A DNA stretch of 64,000 nucleotides from contig JBFONU010000007.1 of NCBI GenBank assembly GCA_040779345.1, positions 1 through 64,000 of the forward strand, given 5' to 3'. Of the stretch, positions 16,132 to 25,865 are shown piece after piece. Within the stretch, counting starts at the first letter, position 1; every line of letters begins with the position of its first letter. A program made the translations under genes and the position numbers. Source of the DNA: Thalassotalea_H sp040779345. GTDB taxonomy: Bacteria > Pseudomonadota > Gammaproteobacteria > Enterobacterales > Alteromonadaceae. Under the pieces are notes generated by a model. It worked only from the letters and a program-made list of their open reading frames with translations. It was not told the origin of the DNA and ran no database searches.

Positions 16132-17829
16132 ATGCGTACTAGCCAATATTTACTTTCTACCCAGAAAGAAACTCCTGCCCATGCAGAAGTGATCAGCCAT
16201 CAATTAATGTTACGCGCGGGCCTTGTTCGTAATGTTGCCTCAGGGTTATATACATGGTTACCGACAGGGTTAAAAGTCCTTCGAAAAGTTGAAACAATTG
16301 TCCGTGAAGAAATGGAAAGAGCTGGCGCTATAGAAACGCTTATGCCAATGGTTCAACCTGCTGATTTATGGGAAGAGTCTGGTCGTTGGGATGATTACGG
16401 CCCTGAATTATTGCGTTTAAACGATCGTCACAATCGCCCTTTTGTTTTAGGGCCAACACATGAAGAAGTGATCACTAAATTAGTCAGCACTGAAATCAAT
16501 AGCTACAAACAATTACCGTTAAATTTATTTCAAATTCAAACAAAGTTTCGTGATGAAATACGCCCTCGTTTTGGCGTAATGCGTGGCCGTGAATTTTTAA
16601 TGAAAGATGCTTATTCATTTCATATTACTGACGAGTGTTTAAAGAAAACCTATCAAATAATGTTTGATGCTTATTGTCGTATCTTCGAGAGACTTGGATT
16701 AGATTTCCGCCCTGTTATTGCAGATAATGGCTCAATTGGTGGTGAAGGGTCACATGAATTTCATGTATTAGCTGATTCTGGCGAAGATGATATTGCCTTT
16801 AGTGACAGCAGCGACTTTGCGGCAAATATCGAAAAAGCTGAGGCGTTAGCGCCTGCAGGTGAACGTGCAGAACCCACTCAAGAAATTAATCTTGAGGAAC
16901 TAAAACTTGAGCGTTTAATAAAAACGTCTAATTTAGACCTAAAAACGACCGTTAAAACGTTATTAGTGCTTGGGGCAACAGCGGAAGGTGAAGCAGAAAA
17001 ATTTGTTGCTCTGGTACTTCGTGGTGACCATCAGTTAAATGACGTAAAAGCAGAGAATTTACCTAGCGTTGCGTCTCCATTAACACTAGCAACGGATGAA
17101 CAAGTATCTGAGGTTGCAAATTGCCATATCACTTCCCTTGGCCCTAAAGGCTTATCTGTTGAAGTGATTGTCGATCGCAGTGCGGCGCATTTAAGTGATT
17201 TTGCCTGTGGCGCTAACGTTAATAACCAGTCATTTACTGGTGTTAATTGGCAACGAGATTGTGGCGACATTAACATTCAAGATATTCGTAACGTTGTTGA
17301 AGGTGATCCAAGTCCATGTGGCGAAGGTAAAATCGTAATCAAACGCGGTATTGAAGTTGGCCATATTTTCCAATTAGGACGTAAGTATGCCGATGCAATG
17401 AATTGCGGTGTGCTAACAGAAGAAGGTAAAAACCAAACCTTAACTATGGGTTGTTATGGTATTGGTGTTTCACGTATTGTTGCCGCGGCTATTGAACAAA
17501 ACCATGATAAATACGGTATTAAATGGCCAAAAGCAATCGCCCCTTTTCAAGCAGCAATTGTGCCTATGAATATGGCAAAATCAGCGCGTGTCAAAGAAAC
17601 AGCCGAAACGCTATATCAGCAATTACAGCAAGCAGGTGTTGACGTATTGTTTGATGATCGTAAAGAACGTCCAGGAGTCATGTTTGCCGATCATGAACTT
17701 ATTGGTACACCTTTATTACTTGTGGTTGGTGAACGTAACTTGGATAGCCAACAAATAGAACTAAAAGATAGAATTAGCGGTGAAAAATCATTAATCGCAA
17801 TAGACGAGGTTATGTCGCTATTTAAATAG
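16132..17829 (+). CDS. proS: Prolyl-tRNA synthetase (bacterial type, with editing domain)
   Basis: A 565-residue class II synthetase, close to E. coli ProS (572 aa), that charges tRNA-Pro. Motif 2 is visible in the FRDEIRPRFGVMRGREFLMKDAYSF region. An inserted YbaK-like editing domain (about residues 225-390), which hydrolyses Ala-tRNA-Pro, carries the HQLND and CGANVNN segments. The anticodon-binding domain forms the C-terminus (about 470-565). The start ATG gives the standard MRTSQYLL N-terminus. It ends at a strong hairpin at 17871-17908. Confidence 0.98.
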   Translation: MRTSQYLLSTQKETPAHAEVISHQLMLRAGLVRNVASGLYTWLPTGLKVLRKVETIVREEMERAGAIETLMPMVQPADLWEESGRWDDYGPELLRLNDRHNRPFVLGPTHEEVITKLVSTEINSYKQLPLNLFQIQTKFRDEIRPRFGVMRGREFLMKDAYSFHITDECLKKTYQIMFDAYCRIFERLGLDFRPVIADNGSIGGEGSHEFHVLADSGEDDIAFSDSSDFAANIEKAEALAPAGERAEPTQEINLEELKLERLIKTSNLDLKTTVKTLLVLGATAEGEAEKFVALVLRGDHQLNDVKAENLPSVASPLTLATDEQVSEVANCHITSLGPKGLSVEVIVDRSAAHLSDFACGANVNNQSFTGVNWQRDCGDINIQDIRNVVEGDPSPCGEGKIVIKRGIEVGHIFQLGRKYADAMNCGVLTEEGKNQTLTMGCYGIGVSRIVAAAIEQNHDKYGIKWPKAIAPFQAAIVPMNMAKSARVKETAETLYQQLQQAGVDVLFDDRKERPGVMFADHELIGTPLLLVVGERNLDSQQIELKDRISGEKSLIAIDEVMSLFK

Positions 17830-17870
17830 CCTTGTCACTGATAAATGAATCGCTGAGAAACACATGACTA

Positions 17871-17908
17871 AAAGCTTTATCATGAAAATGATAAAGCTTT
17901 TTTTATTT
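17871..17908 (+). terminator. Rho-independent terminator of proS
   Basis: AAAGCTTTATCAT (17871-17883), tetraloop GAAA, and ATGATAAAGCTTT (17888-17900) form a 13-bp perfect stem followed by TTTTATTTTA. It may also help stop the convergent gene ending at 17918. Confidence 0.92.
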
Positions 17909-17917
17909 TACCTTAGG

Positions 17918-19249
17918 TTATTCCCAACCTAATTGGTATACAGGTAAGCTTTTTAGTCTGTTATCAATTTCTTTTAACGTTTGTTGGTAATCGATAGAGT
18001 TAACATTTTTGAATTTTTTTTCAAAACTTGTTTCATTCAACCCTTCTTCAAGTCCTTTAATACTAGGGAGTAATTGCTCATCTGTGATAGTTGAAAGAAT
18101 GCTTTGTGCTTGTTTTGCTTGATGTTCAGATTTAGTCACTATCATTGCTAAACGTGTGCCGGCTCTATCAGCTTGTAAATCAGCAAAACTGAAACCACTG
18201 CCCCCTTTATTTGTATCTAGAAATTCTTTGAACTCCCCTATTGCATCACTTGCGCCATGACTACTGAATAATTGAAGAGCCATTGAATAAATAAAGTGTT
18301 TTTGTAAATCAGGTCGATTTTGCAAGGTCACATGATTTCTTAATCGGTTACGTACTACCAATTGCGCATGATCTCGGATGATAACGTCACCAACTAATAA
18401 TTCAAATCGATCAGCACCAAAATAGATAACAAGTGCGGTTATCGCCGCTTGGTTTTCATTAACAGCAAGGTACTCCTCTGAAATACTAGAACGGGTTTTA
18501 GCCAGTTCAAATAAAAATTTTACAAAACGTGCAATAGAGGTGCGTTTGTTTTGTTGCTGAGCAAATTCACTCAGTGACTCATAATAAAATGAAATGGTTT
18601 CGACATTTCCAAATAATGCCAGATCATCGCGTAAACTAATGAATAAAGACTCATCTTCTTTTGATGTGATCAGCGCTTTATTGAGTAAAAGTTTAGTGAT
18701 CATTCTTTGTTCATTTATATCAACAGAGTCAATCATCGTTAATGCTTTATCAACTAAATCTTCTTTGATAAAGGTATCGGCAAAAAATGTAACTAACGAA
18801 ATAAAAAAATCACCATCGACACTAATATCACCAATAACAATCTCATCGATGACTAAACCTTGTTTAGAAGGAAGAAGATAAGCGTTAACATTTAAATATT
18901 GAATAAAACTAGGCAATGGTAAAGCAATAGAGGCTTTTGCCGCAGCGGCATGATTAGACAAAAGCACATCGGCAGTGACGCGAGGAAACGCCCGATGTAA
19001 TAAAGCACAGAGGCCATTTATTTCTTGCTGACTAAATTCTATCGTACTGACGCTATTATTTTCTTTTAACGTGCTAACCAAACGTTTAACTAATTGCTGG
19101 CTTTCTTTTGCTGAGCTGGCGTTAATCTGATTAACCTGAACAGTTGAAGGGCTAGCTTGCAACGCATAATAAACAACAATTAAACTCGTAAAAACGACGA
19201 TTAAAACAATAGCAAGGAGTGATTTAATGAGTACTTTCAAAAGAGACAA
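17918..19249 (-). CDS. Membrane-anchored protein of unknown function
   Basis: A 443-residue protein I do not recognise. One N-terminal TM helix (about residues 8-29) would anchor a large domain, probably periplasmic. The middle (about 75-165) has alternating hydrophobic strands such as IEFSQQEINGL and AYLLPSKQGLVIDEIVIG. The C-terminal part holds HFIYSMALQLFSSHGAS and GFSFADLQADRAGTRLA, the most conserved-looking block. No cysteine pair or catalytic motif stands out. The start is TTG 19249 without a clear SD, so the true start could lie one to three codons in. It converges on proS. Confidence 0.6.
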   Translation of the reverse strand: MSLLKVLIKSLLAIVLIVVFTSLIVVYYALQASPSTVQVNQINASSAKESQQLVKRLVSTLKENNSVSTIEFSQQEINGLCALLHRAFPRVTADVLLSNHAAAAKASIALPLPSFIQYLNVNAYLLPSKQGLVIDEIVIGDISVDGDFFISLVTFFADTFIKEDLVDKALTMIDSVDINEQRMITKLLLNKALITSKEDESLFISLRDDLALFGNVETISFYYESLSEFAQQQNKRTSIARFVKFLFELAKTRSSISEEYLAVNENQAAITALVIYFGADRFELLVGDVIIRDHAQLVVRNRLRNHVTLQNRPDLQKHFIYSMALQLFSSHGASDAIGEFKEFLDTNKGGSGFSFADLQADRAGTRLAMIVTKSEHQAKQAQSILSTITDEQLLPSIKGLEEGLNETSFEKKFKNVNSIDYQQTLKEIDNRLKSLPVYQLGWE

Positions 19250-19350
19250 TTTATCAGGTTTTAAATAGGAGGTAATGGTAATGTTTTTAATTTAAAAGTA
19301 CAGCATTCTCTACTAATTGTCAGTAAACGCAATAAACAGCCATCATGCTA

Positions 19351-19941
19351 TCAGCCCTCGCATAAATCCCAATAAATTTTTCGATCAAATTTTCGAGATA
19401 AATTGATATTTAGCTCTTTAAATGTACTGATTTTTTTATCATGCGGTTCAAAACACTGCCAAATGAAGTGATGACAGTTATTATCAATCACATGGTAATC
19501 ACGCATTTGAAAGAGTTGATTTAATGCTCTTTGAGCAGCCATTTCACATGCCAAAGGTTTGGCATCTGAATCACACGCTATAAATATTTGTTTGCCTGAG
19601 CGCTCTTTGGTAAAGCGTTGAACTGATATAGGCTTTATCAAACCTTCGCCGTCTAGTTCGACAATCGTATTATCATCCACCCATATTCCGCTATGATCTA
19701 AAACTCCGCCAATACCACAACAGACTATAGCGCCAACTTGAGGTTTAACCACTTGCTCTGTAGACATCATATCGGAAGGATAAATTGCAATTGGTGACTC
19801 GTGACGGTCAAGATCAGATAACGTTTGCACTTTTCTATACCTGCCACGCTGACGTTGTTGAGATTTTCGATCGTCAGATAAACTTTTTACTGTCAATGCC
19901 GAAATTGCAGCAGCACCAATCCATAATAGTGGTAACGGCAT
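19351..19941 (-). CDS. LRAT-like (permuted NlpC/P60) domain protein
   Basis: A 196-residue protein starting at ATG 19941, which has a strong AGGGGG Shine-Dalgarno 5 nt upstream; an upstream start would add 14 residues but lacks this. The N-terminus has a hydrophobic segment (LPLLWIGAAAISALTV). The domain contains HSGIWVDDNTIVEL, with the catalytic-type His at 83, and VIDNNCHHFI, with Cys at 156. That is the His...NC order of LRAT/NlpC-P60 circularly permuted papain folds, which act as acyltransferases or hydrolases. The substrate is unknown. Confidence 0.7.
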   Translation of the reverse strand: MPLPLLWIGAAAISALTVKSLSDDRKSQQRQRGRYRKVQTLSDLDRHESPIAIYPSDMMSTEQVVKPQVGAIVCCGIGGVLDHSGIWVDDNTIVELDGEGLIKPISVQRFTKERSGKQIFIACDSDAKPLACEMAAQRALNQLFQMRDYHVIDNNCHHFIWQCFEPHDKKISTFKELNINLSRKFDRKIYWDLCEG

Positions 19942-20115
19942 AAATCCCCCTAAATCGTATGTTTTATGTGCTCTTAATAACAAGACTATCGTTAAATAAA
20001 ATTAAAGCTATAAAAAAGTTGCAAGTAACTGTTTCAATAACGCAGATAATTGGCAACAATGGTATTTAATCAAGTATTTATCTCACTCACAAATAAGCAT
20101 GCAAAGTAGTAAATT

Positions 20116-21333
20116 ATGAAAGTCGTAAAAAAATCATCCAAGCTCAATAATGTCTGTTATGAAATACGAGGACAAATTGCCGCAGAAGCTCGTCGTTTAG
20201 AAGATGAAGGGCATAAAATTTTAAAGCTCAATATAGGCAACCCTGCCCCATTTGGCTTTGAAGCCCCTGATGATATTTTAAAAGACGTTATTCACAACTT
20301 ACCTACGGCACAAGGCTATTGTGAATCTAAAGGTATTTACCCAGCGCGTGTTGCCGTAATGCAATATTTTCAGCAAAACGGCATTCTAGATGTTAGCGTT
20401 GATGATATTTTCATTGGTAATGGCGTTAGCGAACTCATTGTTATGGCAATGCAGGGCTTACTCAATAATGATGATGAAGTGTTAATTCCAGCACCTGACT
20501 ACCCATTATGGACGGCAGCTGTATCGCTTTCTGGCGGAAGCCCTATTCATTACCGCTGTGATGAAGAAAACCATTGGTTTCCAGACCTCAATGATATTGA
20601 AAGCAAAATCACCACAAAAACAAAAGCGATTGTGTTGATCAACCCAAATAATCCCACTGGTGCGGTTTATTCTGAAGAAGTCTTACAAGGTATTCTTGCC
20701 TTAGCTCGCAAGCATCAATTAATCGTCTTTAGTGATGAGATTTACGACAAAATTTTATATGACGAAGCGAAACATATACCAACAGCAAAGTTAGCCAATG
20801 ATGTCTTAATTATTACCATGGGTGGCTTATCTAAAAACTATCGCATTGCTGGTTTCCGTGCGGGTTGGATGGTAATAACCGGTCCTAAAATTCATGCTGA
20901 AGACTTTTTAGAAGGCCTTAATATTCTCTCATCAATGCGCTTGTGTGCCAATGTCCCCTGTCAACATGCTATACAAACAGCATTAGGCGGTTACCAAAGC
21001 ATTAATGAGTTAATAAAAGACGATGGCCGTTTAATCAAGCAGCGTAATTTAGCACACAAAATGATCAATGATATTGATGGCTTATCATGTGAGCCAGCAA
21101 TGGGGGCGTTATATTTATTTGTCAGAGTTGATGCCAAGAAATTTAACATAACGAATGATGAAAAAATGGTGTTAGATTTATTAAAACAAGAAAAAATTCT
21201 TGTTGTACATGGAAGTGCCTTTAATATTGAGGAAAAAAATTATTTTCGTTTAGTGTTTTTACCTCATGTTGATGAATTAAAACCTGCAATCGCCAAAATC
21301 AAAAACTTCTTCGCGACTTATCGCCAAGCATAA
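20116..21333 (+). CDS. alaA: Alanine-synthesizing aminotransferase AlaA
   Basis: A 405-residue class I PLP aminotransferase, the same length as E. coli AlaA (YfbQ), converting glutamate plus pyruvate to alanine. Seen are LNIGNPAPFGF near the start, the INPNNPTGAVY motif, and SDEIYDKILYD. The PLP Lys is K240 in GGLSKNYRIAGFRAGW. It is followed 22 nt on by yfbR, the same order as yfbQ-yfbR in E. coli, so the two are likely one operon. Confidence 0.95.
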   Translation: MKVVKKSSKLNNVCYEIRGQIAAEARRLEDEGHKILKLNIGNPAPFGFEAPDDILKDVIHNLPTAQGYCESKGIYPARVAVMQYFQQNGILDVSVDDIFIGNGVSELIVMAMQGLLNNDDEVLIPAPDYPLWTAAVSLSGGSPIHYRCDEENHWFPDLNDIESKITTKTKAIVLINPNNPTGAVYSEEVLQGILALARKHQLIVFSDEIYDKILYDEAKHIPTAKLANDVLIITMGGLSKNYRIAGFRAGWMVITGPKIHAEDFLEGLNILSSMRLCANVPCQHAIQTALGGYQSINELIKDDGRLIKQRNLAHKMINDIDGLSCEPAMGALYLFVRVDAKKFNITNDEKMVLDLLKQEKILVVHGSAFNIEEKNYFRLVFLPHVDELKPAIAKIKNFFATYRQA

Positions 21334-21355
21334 AACAACATATTCTGGAGTAATA

Positions 21356-21967
21356 ATGGCAACTGAACAAACACCTCAAAGCACATTCCTCGCGTGGATG
21401 TTTAGAATGCCATTAATAAAAAGATGGGCACTCATGTTTTGTGTTAAACCAGAAAATGTAGCTGAGCACTCCCATCAAGTTGCGATAGTGGCCCATTTAT
21501 TAGCGATTATTAAAAATAAAAAGTTTCAAGGCACTATTAATGCCGATCGTGTAGCGACAATTGCGCTTTATCACGAAGCCAGCGAAACACGTTATGGTGA
21601 TATTGTAAGCCCGACGAAATATGCAAATAAACAAATCGCTCGTGAATTTAAAAAAATAGAAAGTTTAGCTGAAAAAGAATGTTTAGCGTCTCTTCCTGAT
21701 GAGTTTCAAGAGTTATTTACTGATATTATTGTTCAAGATAATGTTCAAGAGGAATATAAAAAAATAGTCAAAGCTGCAGATGTATTGGTCGCTTATATTA
21801 AAGCACTCGATGAATTGAATCATCATAACCACGAGTTTGATCACGTTGAAGAACGTTTAGGCGCTAAACTTAACACCATCAAAAGTGAAATGCCCGAAGT
21901 TGAGTATTTCGTTAATACCTTTTTAAAAGCTTGCTCTTCAACCGTAGATAAATTAGCAAATGATTAA
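21356..21967 (+). CDS. yfbR: 5'-deoxynucleotidase YfbR
   Basis: A 203-residue HD-domain phosphohydrolase matching E. coli YfbR (199 aa), which dephosphorylates deoxynucleoside 5'-monophosphates. Metal-binding residues show in ENVAEHSHQV (near residue 38) and ALYHEASETRYGDIVSPTKY (near 75-95), with a late Asp in KAADVLVAYIKALDE. A GGAG-type SD precedes the ATG. It is in an operon with alaA. Confidence 0.94.
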   Translation: MATEQTPQSTFLAWMFRMPLIKRWALMFCVKPENVAEHSHQVAIVAHLLAIIKNKKFQGTINADRVATIALYHEASETRYGDIVSPTKYANKQIAREFKKIESLAEKECLASLPDEFQELFTDIIVQDNVQEEYKKIVKAADVLVAYIKALDELNHHNHEFDHVEERLGAKLNTIKSEMPEVEYFVNTFLKACSSTVDKLAND

Positions 21968-21988
21968 CCTAAACTAAACTAAAACGTT

Positions 21989-22528
21989 TTAAGCCGTTAC
22001 ATCCAATAACGGCGCTTTAACAATTGCTGTTTGAACTGATTTTAACCAAGCATTCACATTAAAGTCTAAACGAGTTTGTGGCGCTAAATCATCTTGTTTA
22101 CTCCGTTGATATTGCTGTTGACAATATAAACTGGTATTAGCTAAAACGGATGAATTAATGTGTTTTTTATCGTTTCTAAAACATAACGGTTTGGGGGATA
22201 ACGCTTGTGTAAGGTGCAGTGTGGTTAATTGGTTTTGTTCAATTAAATCGGCTTGAGAAAACGCGGTGATTTCATCTAAACTTTCAAGTGCTAACTTTTG
22301 TTTTCTCGGTAATTCAAATTCTTTTCTTAATAACTCTTCCGATGATTCTTTTATTGTCGACGCAGTTCTGGGTAATTTAAATTCGCTATGCGCTAAAACA
22401 TCTCCTGATAACATCGATAAAAGTAAGGCGAAGTCAGAACGTCTATCACTATGCACACAGTGATTAAGCTGTTCACCTAATTGTAATTCTTCAACTAATA
22501 AGTTGGAAGTTACCGACGGAGTATTCAA
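21989..22528 (-). CDS. VC2046/SO_2500-like conserved hypothetical protein
   Basis: A 179-residue soluble protein without signal peptide or TM segment. The N-terminal block ELQLGEQLNHCVHSDRRSDFALLLSMLSGDVL resembles a hypothetical family of Vibrio, Shewanella and relatives known by the locus names VC2046/SO_2500. No catalytic motif can be seen and the function is unknown. It is convergent with yfbR, 21 bp apart. The family assignment is from memory and moderate in confidence. Confidence 0.6.
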   Translation of the reverse strand: MNTPSVTSNLLVEELQLGEQLNHCVHSDRRSDFALLLSMLSGDVLAHSEFKLPRTASTIKESSEELLRKEFELPRKQKLALESLDEITAFSQADLIEQNQLTTLHLTQALSPKPLCFRNDKKHINSSVLANTSLYCQQQYQRSKQDDLAPQTRLDFNVNAWLKSVQTAIVKAPLLDVTA

Positions 22529-22713
22529 AAAGAAAAGCTTTGTTGTTTAACTTAACTTATGTATCGCCTCATCTGGTTAAAACTTTAGCGTTATTATTAA
22601 CGAATGAACTTATGGTTACGTTTAACTTTGGTTTTTAAAAATTGCCCAACGAACGCTTCTAAACTGCTCGCCAATTTTTATACGTTAAGCACTCTTAACT
22701 CTTAACATTATTT

Positions 22714-24027
22714 TTATGACGATAGGTTGTAAATAACCTGTGTTTCATCTGGTTTGCTTTTCGTTATGCTAATGGCATCATTATAGTGCTGTTGAGCAAC
22801 AACGGCGTTATCCGTATCATTGGCGTGTACTCTGGCAATAACATCCCCTTTGTTAACTAATGATCCAATAGGTAAAATACGATCAAAACCCACTGAATGA
22901 TCAATTTTTTGCCCATTATAAGTACGCCCTCCTTTTAGCCCTACTATCGACATGCCAATATGTCGCGTTTGCATTGTCGCAATATAACCACTCTCCAACG
23001 CCAACACATCTTTGATCACACTTGCTTTTTTCATTGAGTGCCATGGATTGTCGATAAAATCATTCGGTCCTCCTAAAGCAGCGATCATTTTGTCAAATAA
23101 CAGCGCTGCGTTACCCGACGCTAACGCGTGATCAACTTTTTTCATGGCATCAAGCTGATCAGTGGCAATGTTTGTATTAACTAACATGAGACTGGCTAAT
23201 TGACACACAACTTGATGAAGCCTTGGCTCTCGTTGCTTTCCTGTTAAATAATCAGCTACTTCAGCCATTTCAAGCGCATTGCCAGCACTTGAACCAAGCA
23301 CCTGATTCATGTCGGTAATAATTGCTTGGGTTTTCACTCCTGCGCCATTGGCAACATTAACAATAGATTCGGCAAGGGCTTTGGCATCGTTAAAATTTTG
23401 CATCATCGCACCGTTACCAACTTTCACGTCCATAACAAGTGCATCCAGACCAGCGGCGAGTTTTTTAGACAATATTGAAGCGGTAATTAATGGAATAGAC
23501 TCTACCGTAGCGGTGATATCTCGAATAGCATATAACCGTTTATCTGCAGGAGCTAAATTATCGGTTTGAGAAATAATCGCAAAACCAAGCTCTTTAGTTA
23601 TTCGCTGAAAGGTGCTAATTGAAGGTTGAACATTGAAACCTTTAATACTTTCTAATTTATCTGACGTTCCCCCGGTATGACCTAAGCCTCTACCTGCTAT
23701 CATAGGGACATAAGCCCCGCAGCTTGCAACAATAGCGGCCAGCATAAAACTAACTTTATCGCCAACGCCTCCAGTTGAGTGTTTATCAACAATCGGTTTA
23801 TCTAACTTAGGCCAAGTTAACACGTCTCCTGAATTCATCATTGCATGGGTAAATTCAACGACTTCATTAGTTGTCATACCTTGTTGAAAAATCGCCATAG
23901 CCATCGCGCCGACTTGCGCATCATTAAACCCACCTTTAGTGACGCCTTCAACAAAATGACTAATTTGTTGCTTACTTAAGGCATGCCCATCGCGTTTGCT
24001 GCGAATGATTTCTTGAGGAATAAACAT
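22714..24027 (-). CDS. deoA: Thymidine phosphorylase
   Basis: A 437-residue protein, the length of E. coli DeoA (440 aa), cleaving thymidine with phosphate to thymine and deoxyribose-1-phosphate. Signature segments are KHSTGGVGDKVSF, the phosphate-binding GRGLGHTGGTSDKLESI, and VDHSVGF-like C-terminal residues in the pyrimidine-phosphorylase domain. It lies 9 nt downstream of cdd on the same strand, forming a pyrimidine nucleoside salvage operon. No deoC, deoB or deoD is in the window. Confidence 0.96.
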   Translation of the reverse strand: MFIPQEIIRSKRDGHALSKQQISHFVEGVTKGGFNDAQVGAMAMAIFQQGMTTNEVVEFTHAMMNSGDVLTWPKLDKPIVDKHSTGGVGDKVSFMLAAIVASCGAYVPMIAGRGLGHTGGTSDKLESIKGFNVQPSISTFQRITKELGFAIISQTDNLAPADKRLYAIRDITATVESIPLITASILSKKLAAGLDALVMDVKVGNGAMMQNFNDAKALAESIVNVANGAGVKTQAIITDMNQVLGSSAGNALEMAEVADYLTGKQREPRLHQVVCQLASLMLVNTNIATDQLDAMKKVDHALASGNAALLFDKMIAALGGPNDFIDNPWHSMKKASVIKDVLALESGYIATMQTRHIGMSIVGLKGGRTYNGQKIDHSVGFDRILPIGSLVNKGDVIARVHANDTDNAVVAQQHYNDAISITKSKPDETQVIYNLSS

Positions 24028-24036
24028 AAAATACCT

Positions 24037-24447
24037 TTAAGTAAGATGTTGAGTTGTAAATGCATCTGGTAGCAAGTCAGCGACAGACCATACTTTTGAG
24101 TCATTATGATGATTAACCGCCATAACCATGGCATCAGGCTTAAAAAACTCAAGAATAACTTGACGACAAGCACCACATGGAGGGGTTAATTTTTCTTCTT
24201 GAGTATAAATAACTAACATCTCAAAACGTTGTTCACCTTGGTTAATCGCTTGCGCAATGCAATTTCGTTCAGCACAAATCGTTAGACCATAAGAAGCATT
24301 TTCAACATTACATCCACTGACAATATCGTTATGACTTGTCAATATCGAAGCGCCGACATGAAATTTACTATACGGCGCATAGGCATTTTGGTAGGATTTT
24401 TTCGCCTGTTCAATCATTTTGTCTTGAGTTGTTTTATCAATGTCCAT
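24037..24447 (-). CDS. cdd: Cytidine deaminase (tetrameric type)
   Basis: A 136-residue protein starting at ATG 24447; an upstream in-frame TTG would add 12 residues and is less likely given the usual 130-136 aa length. It deaminates cytidine and deoxycytidine. Zinc ligands and the catalytic Glu are plain: TICAERNC and PPCGACRQV. The N-terminal YAPYSKFHVGAS is the substrate-binding stretch. E. coli Cdd is the longer dimeric type, so this small form resembles the B. subtilis type. It is the first gene of cdd-deoA. Confidence 0.94.
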   Translation of the reverse strand: MDIDKTTQDKMIEQAKKSYQNAYAPYSKFHVGASILTSHNDIVSGCNVENASYGLTICAERNCIAQAINQGEQRFEMLVIYTQEEKLTPPCGACRQVILEFFKPDAMVMAVNHHNDSKVWSVADLLPDAFTTQHLT

Positions 24448-24698
24448 AACCACAATCACACAGTAACGCAGATGATGACCCAACTATAGTGAAATAGCGC
24501 ACAAATGTATATCCGTAAAAATTAATATTAAGCTATTGAAAATTATTGCTTAAATAATAAGTATTAGAGGCGTAATTCAATGTTTTAAATAGCCCATTAC
24601 AGCTAATTAACGAATAGTGAGCAAGATCAGTCAGGTATTCGAAAGCTTAATAACATAAACTTGTTTTCTATAAACGTAGTCGATAAAAAACTTACAAC

Positions 24699-25589
24699 AT
24701 GAACAACTATCAAGACAGATTTAGCCTCATTTTGAGCTTTATTGATAAAAACCTAGATCAAACCATCAGTATTAAATCGTTAAGTGAAATAGCGTACTTT
24801 TCTGAATATCACTTTCATCGCCAGTTTAGTACTTACATTGGTCTGCCTGTTAAGAAATACATACAAAATCAAAGATTAACAAAGTCTTCATATCAACTCG
24901 TTTTTCGTCAAGAGCTCTCTATTGGTGAAATCTCAACTCAAGCAAACTTTACCAACGCAGAATCTTTTGCACGAGCGTTTAAACGAGAATTTAACCAAAG
25001 TCCTAGCGAATTTCGAAAACAGCCGCACTCTCAGCCTTGGCAAAACCAAGGAGCAATTAATGAAACACTACAAAAGGTAAAAGAAAACATGTTTACTCAA
25101 ACAAACTGTTCTAATGACATAAATGCAGTCTCGATTATTAACTTTCCAGAAACTAAACTTGCTGTCTATCAACATACGGGCTCTGCAAGCGACTTAATGA
25201 AAAGTGTTCAACATTTTATTACGTGGCGAAAAGCCAATAACTTACCGCCAAGTCGTTATAAAACTTATAATTTAGTGTATAACGATCCGGCTGAAACACC
25301 TGACGCTGATTTTAAGTTTGATATTTGTACTCAAACAGATTACGACATTAGCGACAATGAATATAATGTTGTTAACAAAACCATTCCCGCAGGCAAATGT
25401 GCAAAGTACCGCCATATTGGCTCAGATCAATTTTTAGAAAAAAGCTTACATTTACTTTATGGACAATGGTTACCACAAAGTGGTGAAACCTTAAGAGACT
25501 TCCCTTGTATCTTGGAACGCGTACGAATGTTTCCGGATGTCGCCGAATCGGAAACGATTATTGATATCTACTTACCCTTAGCAGAATGA
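24699..25589 (+). CDS. AraC-family regulator with GyrI-like effector domain
   Basis: A 296-residue protein. Residues 1-110 carry two helix-turn-helix units of the AraC/XylS type (ISIKSLSEIAYFSEYHFHRQFSTYIGLPVKKYIQNQRL and the second unit ending ESFARAFKREFNQSPSEFR). Residues about 140-296 form a GyrI/SbmC-like small-molecule-binding domain. This Rob-like layout is common in regulators of efflux or stress genes. The target is not evident. The downstream M28 peptidase gene is 276 bp away with its own leader. Confidence 0.9.
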   Translation: MNNYQDRFSLILSFIDKNLDQTISIKSLSEIAYFSEYHFHRQFSTYIGLPVKKYIQNQRLTKSSYQLVFRQELSIGEISTQANFTNAESFARAFKREFNQSPSEFRKQPHSQPWQNQGAINETLQKVKENMFTQTNCSNDINAVSIINFPETKLAVYQHTGSASDLMKSVQHFITWRKANNLPPSRYKTYNLVYNDPAETPDADFKFDICTQTDYDISDNEYNVVNKTIPAGKCAKYRHIGSDQFLEKSLHLLYGQWLPQSGETLRDFPCILERVRMFPDVAESETIIDIYLPLAE

Positions 25590-25755
25590 AAACTTGCATA
25601 AAGAGTGATTCAGGTAATGAACACATCGAATTTTCGCCTCAAATTTGTTGACTTTTTTCAGTCTGAAATAATAAACGATTGAAAAACTGGAAATTATTCA
25701 AAACACTTTTAAACAAATAGCTACGTAAAAATCTCATTGGTTAATTGACTCTATA

Positions 25756-25780
25756 ACGATACAAAGTGACGATACAAAGT
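25756..25780. repeat. Two-copy 13-bp direct repeat upstream of the M28 peptidase
   Basis: ACGATACAAAGT occurs at 25756-25767 and again at 25769-25780, a 13-bp period. It lies about 85 bp upstream of the peptidase start. It may be a direct-repeat binding site or chance. Confidence 0.4.
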
Positions 25781-25865
25781 AACTGTGCATGCTAACTTTA
25801 CAAAAAAACCTTAAAAAATAATTTCCACAATAACAAGAGTAGTGAAACTGACCTAAGAGATCATC

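Noticed and set aside
18594..18881. 95-codon plus-strand ORF
   Set aside because: It is antisense to the 443-residue membrane-anchored gene, with no SD or recognisable product.
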